Source of the DNA: Melioribacter roseus
GTDB taxonomy: Bacteria > Bacteroidota > Ignavibacteria > Ignavibacteriales > Melioribacteraceae
Direction of reading: 5' to 3'
NCBI GenBank assembly: GCA_020724325.1
Contig: DYHC01000022.1
Span: 7,024 to 13,957, forward strand
DNA length: 6,934 nucleotides
Shown one piece after another: positions 1 to 6,149 of the stretch. Within the stretch, counting starts at the first letter, position 1; the number at the start of each line of letters is the position of its first letter. The notes under the pieces were generated by a model that was not told where the DNA came from, made no database searches, and worked only from the letters and a program-made list of their open reading frames with translations. The position numbers and the translations under genes are program-made.

Positions 1-1569
1 CGGAGGAGCTTGCTTTCGCTTGAATTCATTCATATCAACCATACGTAATACATTGCTTACAATTTCTGGATGTCCAATTGCATAAACAATTTCATTATAC
101 TCCTTTTGGTCTTCAAGATACATCTTAAGTATTTTGTCTAACAAAGCGTAAGGAGGTAAAGAATCCTGATCGGTTTGATTATGCTTTAATTCTGCTGAAG
201 GTACTTTTTCAATAATTTCATTTGGAATTATTTCATCATTCCGGTTAATGAATCGAGCTAATTTATAAATTTGGGTTTTATAAAGATCACCAACCACAGC
301 AAGTGCACCGCACATATCACCATAAAGAGTTGCGTATCCCGTAGCTAATTCAGATTTATTACCCGTGGCGCATAAAAGGTAACCGTGCTTATTAGATAGT
401 GCCATAAGGTATAATCCTCTAATTCTGGATTGCAGATTTTCTTCTGTTACGTCATAAGGCAGATTGTTAAATAACGGTTGTAAAACTTTCATAACCTCAC
501 AAAAAACAGATTGTATAGAAATTTTATGAGATTTAATACCAAGCTTTTCAATTAGCATATAGGAATGCTTAATACTGCCATCGCTTGAGAATTGGGAAGG
601 CATCAAAACAGCAAGTACATTTTCTTTACCAAAAGCTTTTTCTGCAATGTAAACCACAAGAGCAGAATCAATTCCGCCGCTTAGCCCTATTATTGCTTTG
701 CTGAATCCGGTCTTTAGACCATAATCCCTTAGAGCCATTATCAATCCGTTCAAAACTTCTTCTTCAAAGCCGCCTTCTACATTAAGCACCGGCTCATATT
801 TTTTGCAGCTATCAAAAATAAAATAATCTTCCTTAAATGCTTTACCCAGTAAGCACAATTCTCCTTTGTTATTAAGACACATACTGCCGCCGTCAAAAAT
901 CAATTCTGTCTGTGCACCTACACAGCATACATATACTAGCGGAATCTTTTCATCTTTGGTTAATAAAGAAAGCATGTTGTAACGTTCTTTACGCTTACCA
1001 TAAGCATAGGGACTGGCAGAGATGTTAATTAATAACTCTGCCCCTTTATTAATCTGCTCTTTAATTGGATCGACCGGGTATCTTCTATGTTTCCAGTAAT
1101 CAGCATCGTTCCAAATATCTTCGCAAACAGAAATTCCGAGGTTAACATTTTTGAAAGAGTGTGTGTTTATATCTTTGGCGGATTCAAAATACCTAACTTC
1201 GTCAAAAACGTCATAGTTTGGTATTAACGTTTTACTTTGCACAAACTGGATTTTACCGTTGTAGCATAGAACAGCAGAATTATAAACATCGGTACCAATT
1301 TTACTTATGTAATCTTCCGTTATAGAACCGAATAACAATCCAACTGAATTTGTCTGTGCAGCAATTTCTTCAGCAGCTTTAATTACTGTTTCCCTAAATT
1401 CTTTTTTTTCTATCAAATCCAGCGGAGGATATCCGCACAAAAAGAGTTCAGGAAATACAACAAGGTCTGCCTCATCCTTAATACCATTCTTATAACCTTC
1501 TAAAATTTTTGCCTTATTCCCTTCTATATCTCCAACTATAGGATTTGCCTGGCAGACAGCAATTTTCAT
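1..1569 (-). CDS. nadE: Glutamine-dependent NAD+ synthetase, 3' end cut by window edge
   Basis: This enzyme makes NAD+ from nicotinic acid adenine dinucleotide, ATP and glutamine-derived ammonia, the last step of NAD synthesis in the cytoplasm. The frame reads 523 residues from ATG at 1569 without a stop. The N-terminal nitrilase-type glutaminase domain (about 1-260) has the expected Glu-Lys-Cys triad: E41 (VVFPELFLCGYPP), K113 (SKTLIPNYDVFDE) and C149 (GISVCEDIW). The C-terminal synthetase domain has the ATP pyrophosphatase P-loop SGGIDS at 297-302 and the GNKSELATGYATLYGD segment at 403-418. The last visible residues, NEFKRKQAPP, match the region about 25 residues before the usual C-terminus, so nearly the whole protein is present. 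It faces the PspC gene divergently. There is no strong Shine-Dalgarno, but the start fits the family's conserved N-terminus. Function is very secure. Confidence 0.97.
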   Translation of the reverse strand, partial: MKIAVCQANPIVGDIEGNKAKILEGYKNGIKDEADLVVFPELFLCGYPPLDLIEKKEFRETVIKAAEEIAAQTNSVGLLFGSITEDYISKIGTDVYNSAVLCYNGKIQFVQSKTLIPNYDVFDEVRYFESAKDINTHSFKNVNLGISVCEDIWNDADYWKHRRYPVDPIKEQINKGAELLINISASPYAYGKRKERYNMLSLLTKDEKIPLVYVCCVGAQTELIFDGGSMCLNNKGELCLLGKAFKEDYFIFDSCKKYEPVLNVEGGFEEEVLNGLIMALRDYGLKTGFSKAIIGLSGGIDSALVVYIAEKAFGKENVLAVLMPSQFSSDGSIKHSYMLIEKLGIKSHKISIQSVFCEVMKVLQPLFNNLPYDVTEENLQSRIRGLYLMALSNKHGYLLCATGNKSELATGYATLYGDMCGALAVVGDLYKTQIYKLARFINRNDEIIPNEIIEKVPSAELKHNQTDQDSLPPYALLDKILKMYLEDQKEYNEIVYAIGHPEIVSNVLRMVDMNEFKRKQAPP

Positions 1570-1736
1570 TTAGGTATTTTCTTTTTTACGAAAATTAGTC
1601 AAGACATTTGTTATTTCAAACAATTTATAGAGCAATTTCACTCTTCATTAATTAAAAAAAATTATTATCTTCCTTAGGAAAACATTTTTAGAATCGGGTC
1701 GTCTTAATTGCAGAACAAATTTTGATGGAGGGAAAG
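1570..1736. promoter_or_regulatory. Divergent intergenic region (nadE / PspC operon)
   Basis: This AT-rich spacer separates two divergently transcribed units, so promoters for both should lie here. On the minus strand a TATAAA box (1624-1629) with a poor TTAATG hexamer 16 nt upstream (1646-1651) could serve nadE. On the plus strand TAGAAT at 1689-1694 is a possible -10 box for the PspC operon, without a convincing -35. An 11-bp odd-centred dyad, TTCCT-T-AGGAA, lies at 1670-1680. The promoter assignments are by eye and weak. That the region is regulatory follows from the gene arrangement. Confidence 0.4.
1727..1732 (+). promoter_or_regulatory. Shine-Dalgarno that sets the PspC start
   Basis: GGAGGG lies four bases before the ATG at 1737. 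The earlier in-frame candidates, TTG at 1722 and ATG at 1725, have no such site; the ATG at 1725 lies two bases before it and the TTG further upstream. The purine run therefore favours 1737, which also gives the normal PspC N-terminus MEKKLYRSRK. Confidence 0.65.
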
Positions 1737-2168
1737 ATGGAAAAGAAATTGTATCGTTCCCGTAAATATCGGGTTCTTGGCGGTGTAGCCGGAGGACTCG
1801 CAGAATATTTCGGACTGGATCCAATACTGATGCGTGTTATATTCATAATTATAACGCTAATCAATGGAATCGGAATTCTTCTTTATGTGATTTTATGGAT
1901 AGTATTACCTGAAGTTCCGTTTGAAGTTGCTTTTAAGATAAACAGCGATACCCATGCACCAAAATCTGAAGAAGTTGATTCAAGTATAACACCACCGGAA
2001 GTTCAATCACATGGAAAAGGAAGAATAATTATCGGTTCCATTTTAATAATTATTGGCGGACTATTCTTTCTTGAGCGAATGCTTCCAAGTTTTGATTTCG
2101 AAGACTTTTTCCCGGCATTATTAATTATAATTGTATTAGCATTGATCTGGAATTCAACAAGAAAATGA
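1737..2168 (+). CDS. PspC-domain envelope-stress membrane protein with LiaF-like TM tail
   Basis: This 143-residue membrane protein begins with a PspC domain (residues about 4-60): YRSRKYRVLGGVAGGLAEYF, then a hydrophobic helix at about 32-58 ending in LPE, all hallmarks of the family. A polar linker (61-95) leads to a second hydrophobic block (96-139) of the GRIIIGSILIIIGG type, resembling the transmembrane region of LiaI/LiaF-like proteins (DUF5668). PspC is an inner-membrane member of phage-shock/envelope-stress systems. The fused LiaF-like tail suggests membrane pairing with the next gene product, 13 nt downstream, which begins with the same kind of hydrophobic block. I start it at 1737 rather than at the TTG (1722) or ATG (1725) upstream because GGAGGG is correctly spaced only for 1737. 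The domain call is secure. The stress role is inferred from family, and no pspA, sensor kinase or sigma factor is visible nearby. Confidence 0.9.
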   Translation: MEKKLYRSRKYRVLGGVAGGLAEYFGLDPILMRVIFIIITLINGIGILLYVILWIVLPEVPFEVAFKINSDTHAPKSEEVDSSITPPEVQSHGKGRIIIGSILIIIGGLFFLERMLPSFDFEDFFPALLIIIVLALIWNSTRK

Positions 2169-2181
2169 TGGAGAGAATAAA

Positions 2182-3087
2182 ATGAAAAGCGGACAATTGT
2201 TTTGGGGATTTTTTCTTCTTTCAATCGGTGCATTATTCTTATTAATTAAATATAACATTATCTACAGCGAATTTTATTTTGTTTGGGATTTGTGGCCATT
2301 GATTTTTGTATTATGGGGAGCGCTGGTTATTTTTAAGAATTCACTGGTTAGACCATTTATAAGTGCTCTCTTCGGAATTTTTCTGGCTCTTATGCTCTTT
2401 GGAATAATTAGTAATTTTTACACCGGGTTCCACTTAGATTTCAACAGAGTTGATAATGAATTTATTACGCAGAATTTTTCTGAAGATTTTAATGATTCTG
2501 CCAAGACATCATTTCTTGAACTTAGAACCGGCGGCGGAATATTTGAAATAAAGGATACAACCAATAAACTTATTGAAGGAACTGCTTACGGTTCATTTGC
2601 TGAATATGATTTTAATTCAAAGCTGGAAAATGAGCATGCTTTTGTAGAATTAAATCTGCATAAGAAGGATTTCAATCCGTTTGAAGGAAGAATAAAAAAC
2701 CATTTAGTATTAGCACTGAACAATAATCCGATATGGAACTTTAAGTTTGATTTCGGCGCAGCAAAAGCAAAATTCGACTTATCTCCATATAAAGTTAATA
2801 ATGTTGAATTAAATACCGGAGCTGCTAATGTAAAAATGAAATTGGGTGATAAAAAAGATTCAACTTATGTGGATGTTGAAATGGGTGCAGCAAAATTGAA
2901 ATTCGATGTTCCCGAAAATTCTGGCTGTCAGGTAAAAGGTAAAATGGTTTTGTCATCCCGCTCTTTTTCAGGTTTCGAAAAGAAGGATAGAGGATATTAT
3001 GAAACCCCCGGATTCGAAAATGCAAAGAAGAAAATTTTTATAAGGATTAATGGCGGGGGTTCTTCTCTAAGTATAAACAGGTACTAA
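2182..3087 (+). CDS. LiaF-like membrane protein with C-terminal toastrack-type beta domain
   Basis: This 301-residue protein starts 13 nt after the PspC gene with GGAG eight bases before its ATG. Residues about 5-23, 34-51 and 58-79 are hydrophobic segments (DUF5668/LiaF-type N-terminal region: GQLFWGFFLLSIGALFLL and WPLIFVLWGALVIF). From about residue 105 it is soluble and beta-rich, with alternating polar and hydrophobic residues and recurring Gly-rich turns: RTGGG at 115-119, GAAK at 192, GAAN at 213, GAAK at 235 and NGGGSS near the end. This pattern fits the LiaF C-terminal/toastrack (DUF4097-like) folds that act as adaptor or sensor domains in envelope-stress systems. Its partner is very probably the upstream PspC protein. 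LiaF in Firmicutes represses a LiaRS two-component system, but no such system is visible here, so the downstream output is unknown. Family assignment is good; function is inferred. Confidence 0.8.
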   Translation: MKSGQLFWGFFLLSIGALFLLIKYNIIYSEFYFVWDLWPLIFVLWGALVIFKNSLVRPFISALFGIFLALMLFGIISNFYTGFHLDFNRVDNEFITQNFSEDFNDSAKTSFLELRTGGGIFEIKDTTNKLIEGTAYGSFAEYDFNSKLENEHAFVELNLHKKDFNPFEGRIKNHLVLALNNNPIWNFKFDFGAAKAKFDLSPYKVNNVELNTGAANVKMKLGDKKDSTYVDVEMGAAKLKFDVPENSGCQVKGKMVLSSRSFSGFEKKDRGYYETPGFENAKKKIFIRINGGGSSLSINRY

Positions 3088-3110
3088 AATATTTGCGGGT
3101 GATTCTTTTT

Positions 3111-3165
3111 AGATCAGGATTAAGATTGTTAGAATACTTATGATTTTGATCCTGATTTTCTTTTT
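3111..3165 (+). terminator. Rho-independent terminator of the PspC/LiaF-like operon
   Basis: Arms ATCAGGAT (3113-3120) and ATCCTGAT (3149-3156) pair perfectly. The stem extends with A-T and G-T pairs to about 3111-3128 against 3141-3158, closing a loop of about 12 nt. A T-rich tract, TTTTCTTTTT (3156-3165 region), follows on the plus strand. On the minus strand the stem is followed by CTAAAAAGAA, which lacks a U-tract, so termination is predicted for plus-strand transcripts only. The right arm lies inside the last codons of the convergent MGMT-like gene. Confidence 0.75.
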
Positions 3166-3530
3166 ACTCTTCTAACATTCTTAAGTTTTGGCGGGGTCCA
3201 CAAATGTTTTTTCATATTTACGTTTCCTTTATCATCAAATTCTACGCCTTCGCTCTTCAATAATTCTTCCATTAAATTAGGATCGCCAAAATGGATTTTG
3301 CCAGTTAAAGTCCCGTTTCTGTTTACAACTCTATGGCACGGTAAATTGCTTTCTTTAGCACTATTCATAGCCCAGCCAACAGTCCTGGCAGAGGATCTAA
3401 TTCCGCAAGCTTCAGCCAGCAATCCATAAGTAGTTACTCTACCCTTTGGAATTTTTGCGGTAAGTTCATATACCTTATCAAAAAAATCTTTCTTCTTATC
3501 GATCTTATTTCTCTTTTGCATCTTCACCAT
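3138..3530 (-). CDS. MGMT-family protein (O6-alkylguanine-DNA alkyltransferase domain only)
   Basis: This 130-residue protein consists mainly of the DNA-binding/active-site domain of O6-methylguanine-DNA methyltransferase. Visible features are the helix-turn-helix VTTYGLLAEACGI (about 32-44), the Arg-finger position R49 in SSARTVGWAMN, and the active-site PCHRVV with C65 followed by NRNGTLTG. A cysteine at 65 distinguishes it from alkyltransferase-like (ATL) proteins, which carry Trp there, so alkyl transfer is chemically possible. The separate N-terminal domain of Ada-C/Ogt enzymes is missing, as in other short MGMT-family members. The C-terminus adds a basic tail (KNVRRVKRKSGSKS), plausibly DNA-contacting. 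It overlaps the preceding glycosyltransferase gene by 26 nt. An alternative ATG at 3521 (residue 4) would shorten the overlap, and neither start has a clear Shine-Dalgarno. Repair of alkylated guanine is likely but its substrate range is unknown. Confidence 0.88.
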   Translation of the reverse strand: MVKMQKRNKIDKKKDFFDKVYELTAKIPKGRVTTYGLLAEACGIRSSARTVGWAMNSAKESNLPCHRVVNRNGTLTGKIHFGDPNLMEELLKSEGVEFDDKGNVNMKKHLWTPPKLKNVRRVKRKSGSKS

Positions 3531-4278
3531 TTCTTTTGTTCTGCAGCTCCCAGGTTTTCATATACGTCAATAGATTTGTTATACTATGAATTAGAGACAC
3601 CATCAATCCGTGAATACCATCCCTAAAACCCTTTCTACCTATAAAATGATTTAAGAATGCAGCCGCCGGATTAAAAATTAGATTAACTGCTTTTACTTTC
3701 TTACCATTTTTTTTTTCTAATGCTTGCAGATAGGAATATTCATTTATTTTCTTAATTGTATCGGTAATATTCTGGTGGGTGAAATGAATCAGGTGATTTT
3801 TAAGTTTACCAGTTTTACCTTTGACTTCAAACCCTTCGTGGACTTTGCGGTTTGATATTCCGGCAAAACATTTATTGAATAAGCGCATCTGGTAATCCGG
3901 ATACCATCCACAAGATTTTATAAGCTTATTCAGAAAGTAATTCTGACGCGGAACAAAGTAACCATTTAACTTATTAGAAGAACCAAGCAATTTCTGAAGT
4001 TCGATTTTCAATTCAGCGCTTACCCTTTCATCTGCATCAACACTAAGAACCCAATCATTAGAAGTCTTTTCGATCGAAAACTTTCTCTGAGGAACAAATC
4101 CCTCCCATTTCTTAACAAAAACATTTGGAGTAAATTCCTTTGCAATTTCGCGGGTATTATCGGTGCTTTCAGAATCAATTACAATTATTTCATCTGCCCA
4201 CTTAACACTTTCCAGGCAATCGCGGATATTTTTTTCTTCGTTACCGGCAATTATTACAACGGAAAGTTTTTCCTTCAA
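3505..4278 (-). CDS. Family 2 glycosyltransferase, WaaE/KdtX-like
   Basis: This 257-residue GT-A fold enzyme should transfer a sugar from a nucleotide-sugar donor to a lipopolysaccharide or other cell-surface glycan acceptor at the cytoplasmic face of the membrane. The N-terminus LSVVIIAGNEEKNIRDCL is the usual GT2 nucleotide-binding strand. Asp35 in VIDSESTDNT and the metal-binding DADE at 81-84 (WVLSVDADERV) follow, then PDYQMRLFNK (about 129-138). The order and spacing resemble the WaaE/KdtX LPS-core glucosyltransferase group. The start codon is TTG at 4278. GGAG at 4287-4290 sits eight bases upstream and inside the end of the YjbQ gene, and no ATG fits the conserved N-terminus. The gap to YjbQ is 3 nt and the gene overlaps the next by 26 nt, so coupling is likely. 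The family is secure; donor, acceptor and linkage cannot be read from sequence. Confidence 0.9.
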   Translation of the reverse strand: MKEKLSVVIIAGNEEKNIRDCLESVKWADEIIVIDSESTDNTREIAKEFTPNVFVKKWEGFVPQRKFSIEKTSNDWVLSVDADERVSAELKIELQKLLGSSNKLNGYFVPRQNYFLNKLIKSCGWYPDYQMRLFNKCFAGISNRKVHEGFEVKGKTGKLKNHLIHFTHQNITDTIKKINEYSYLQALEKKNGKKVKAVNLIFNPAAAFLNHFIGRKGFRDGIHGLMVSLIHSITNLLTYMKTWELQNKRNGEDAKEK

Positions 4279-4281
4279 AAA

Positions 4282-4695
4282 TTATTCTCCGATAATTTTA
4301 ATGATTACTCTTTTTCTTCTGCATCCATCGAACTCCGCGTAATAAACTTGCTGCCATGGACCAAAATCCAGCTTACCGTTTGTAACGGGAATAACCACCT
4401 CGTGATGGACAAGCAGACTTTTCAAATGAGCATCGCCGTTATCCTCACCGGTTCTGTGGTGTCTATAATCGGACTTATAAGGCGCAAGATTTTCGAGCCA
4501 CTCATCAATATCCTTTATTAAACCGTTTTCGGCATCATTTACATAAACACCTGCTGTTATGTGCATTGCAGAAACCAAAACCATTCCTTCCTTAATTCCG
4601 CTTTTTTGAAGAGCCGATTCAACTTCCTCAGTTATATTAATGTATTCACGTCTTTTCGAAGTATTAAACCACAAATATTCAGTATAACTTTTCAT
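4282..4695 (-). CDS. YjbQ/UPF0047 family protein (secondary thiamine-phosphate synthase-like)
   Basis: The 137-residue protein matches UPF0047/YjbQ along its full length. Conserved blocks are [13 protein letters not shown] (42-54, with H45 and T47), [19 protein letters not shown] (77-95, the His/Glu/Asp-rich putative metal or active site with H79, H80, E84, D85, N86, D88 and H90), and [16 protein letters not shown] (109-124). E. coli YjbQ has a weak thiamine-phosphate synthase activity that can replace ThiE, but the physiological role of the family is unresolved and no thiamine gene is visible nearby. It lies third in the prfB-led gene set, 15 nt after the cyclic-nucleotide-binding gene and 3 nt before the glycosyltransferase start. 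The upstream Shine-Dalgarno is weak (GAG in an A-rich stretch). Family membership is very secure; biological role is open. Confidence 0.93.
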   Translation of the reverse strand: MKSYTEYLWFNTSKRREYINITEEVESALQKSGIKEGMVLVSAMHITAGVYVNDAENGLIKDIDEWLENLAPYKSDYRHHRTGEDNGDAHLKSLLVHHEVVIPVTNGKLDFGPWQQVYYAEFDGCRRKRVIIKIIGE

Positions 4696-4710
4696 TTTAT
4701 TTCTCGTTTT

Positions 4711-5040
4711 TTAAACACGGTCAGTTGCTTTAGCCAGTCTTTCAGCCAACGAGTGAATTATTTTTTTGGATATATCTGGATATTGTTTAACAATTTCGTC
4801 TAGTTCTCCCGCAACTTCCAATAATCTTACATTAGTAAGAGCACGTATTTCTGCAGTGCGCGGCTTCTTTAGAATTAAACTCATCTCGCCAATTATTTCA
4901 CCTTCTTTTTCAAATTCTACAATGAGGGAATTATTTTTATAAATGCCAACACGACCTTCGACAAGAATAAATAATTTTTTTGCCGGTTCTCCCTCTTTAG
5001 CAATAATAGTTCCGGCATTGTAACTAATTAATTTAGACAT
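4711..5040 (-). CDS. Stand-alone cyclic-nucleotide-binding (CNB/cNMP) domain protein
   Basis: This 109-residue protein is essentially one CNB domain. It opens with the beta-roll YNAGTIIAKEGEPAKKLFIL (7-26) and VEGRVGIYKNN, followed by a good phosphate-binding cassette, GEMSLILKKPRTAEI (51-65). In that cassette Gly51-Glu52 and Arg61-Thr62-Ala63 occupy the positions that hold the cyclic phosphate in CAP-type proteins. It ends with a C-helix (DISKKIIHSLAERLAKATDRV). There is no DNA-binding HTH, kinase, channel or nuclease domain, so it is not a CRP/FNR transcription factor by itself and probably acts by protein contact. It lies 16 nt downstream of prfB with AGGT seven bases before its ATG, and 15 nt upstream of the YjbQ gene, so cotranscription is likely. 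The ligand (cAMP, cGMP or other) and the partner are unknown. Confidence 0.88.
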   Translation of the reverse strand: MSKLISYNAGTIIAKEGEPAKKLFILVEGRVGIYKNNSLIVEFEKEGEIIGEMSLILKKPRTAEIRALTNVRLLEVAGELDEIVKQYPDISKKIIHSLAERLAKATDRV

Positions 5041-5056
5041 CAGTTTACCTGTTCTG

Positions 5057-6149
5057 TTAATTATTCGAAAACTTCAGCAGAAAAGATTTTATAAATTCAT
5101 TAAGGTCTCCGTCCATTACACCCTGTGTATTAGAAGTTTCGTGATTAGTTCGGTGATCTTTAACCATATTATACGGATGAAAAACGTAGGAACGGATCTG
5201 GCTTCCCCATTCAATTTTCATTTTGTTTTTTTCTATTTCATTCAATTCGGCTTGTTGTTTTTCCAGCTCGACTTGATAGAGTTTAGATTTAAGAAGTTTG
5301 AAAGCGTTGTTCTTATTTTGAATTTGAGAACGTTCGGATTGACAAGCAGCAACAATACCAGTTGGAATATGAGTAATACGAATAGCCGTTTCAACCTTAT
5401 TAACGTTTTGTCCGCCCTTGCCGCCAGATCTATATGTATCGATTCTAAGATCCGCGGGATTAATATCAATCTCTATTGTATCAGCAATAACAAATACAGA
5501 AGCGAAGGAAGTATGTCTTCTTTTATTCGCATCGAAAGGAGAGATACGTACCAAGCGATGCACACCGTTTTCTGCTTTCAAGTATCCATATGCATACTCG
5601 CCTTGAACTTCTATAGTAGCGCTTTTAATTCCTGCGCCGTCACCATCAAGCCAGTCTACTAATGCCATCTTATAACCATTTTTTTCACCCCACCTTAAAT
5701 ACATTCGCATCAGCATTTGAGCCCAATCCTGCGCCTCAGTTCCGCCAGCACCCGAATGAATTGTTAAGATACAATTCTTACCGTCGTCTTTACCGCTTAG
5801 CATACTTTTAAGTTCTATCTTCTCATATTCCTTTTCAATAATTAAAAGCTCGCTTTCAATTTCGCCCAAAAAGTTTTCATCCTTCTCTATCTCTGCAAGT
5901 TCAATAAATTCATTAAGATGAATTACCTTGTTCATAATTTCATTCCAGATATCGACCCAGACTTGAAGTGATTTTGATTTTTGAAGTAGAAACTGGGCAG
6001 TTTTTTGATCGTTCCAGAAATTTGGTGATTCCGATTGCCTGGTTATATCCGAAATCTGTTTCTCTTTTTCATCTAACTTAAAGATAACCTCTAAGTGAAT
6101 TAACTTTTTCTCTAATACTGTTGAGTCTTCTCAATTGATCATCAAACAT
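5057..6149 (-). CDS. prfB: Peptide chain release factor 2, joined by +1 programmed frameshift at a TAA
   Basis: RF2 reads UGA and UAA stop codons and triggers peptide release on the ribosome. The gene starts at ATG 6149 with GAGGT at 6154-6158. It reads 23 codons ([11 protein letters not shown] to LRGYL) to a TAA at 6078-6080, and resumes in the +1 frame at 6079 if T6080 is skipped. The product is 23 + 340 = 363 residues, against about 365 in E. coli. In the joined numbering the SPF anticodon tripeptide is at 203-205 (RLVRISPFD) and the GGQ catalytic motif at 245-247 ([12 protein letters not shown]). SPF separates RF2 from RF1. The +1 frame upstream is closed by TGA at 6131-6133 and offers no ATG, GTG or TTG before 5935, so an unshifted start would lose 71 residues of domain 1, including the conserved FWND and WVDIWNE segments. 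This is the first gene of the minus-strand set running to 3138. The odd point is TAA in place of the usual TGA at the shift site. Confidence 0.95.
6077..6092 (-). other. RF2 +1 recoding site with internal Shine-Dalgarno and UAA stop
   Basis: Read on the minus strand the site is AGA GGT TAT CTT TAA G, encoding R-G-Y-L then stop, the same peptide as at the E. coli site (AGG GGG TAT CTT TGA C). AGAGGT provides GAGGU pairing to the 16S 3' end, and the 3-nt TAT spacer before CTT is the known arrangement that promotes +1 slippage of the peptidyl-tRNA from CUU to UUU. After skipping one T the frame continues AAG TTA GAT. The stop is TAA followed by G, whereas the canonical site has TGA followed by C. 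Confidence 0.9.

Noticed and set aside
1651..1668. AT-rich run as a replication origin or phage attachment site
   Set aside because: There are no DnaA boxes, no iterons, no direct repeats flanking an insert, and no integrase.
1722..1736. TTG (1722) or ATG (1725) as start of the PspC gene
   Set aside because: The SD GGAGGG at 1727-1732 would lie inside the gene; the ATG at 1737 is correctly spaced and matches the usual N-terminus.
2003..3025. Minus-strand open frames opposite the PspC/LiaF-like genes
   Set aside because: Composition is that of antisense frames, no family is recognisable, and the plus-strand genes are clear.
4561..4803. 80-residue plus-strand open frame across the YjbQ / CNB boundary
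   Set aside because: It lies antisense to two well-supported genes; low-complexity Phe/Ser-rich content is typical of a shadow frame.
5141..5662. 173-residue plus-strand open frame opposite prfB
   Set aside because: It is the antisense shadow of a strongly conserved RF2 gene and has no recognisable family or ribosome site.
5057..5935. prfB as a 292-residue gene starting at ATG 5935
   Set aside because: This form lacks 71 residues of domain 1. The +1 frame continues upstream with conserved RF2 sequence to the frameshift site, and the ATG at 6149 has a good SD.
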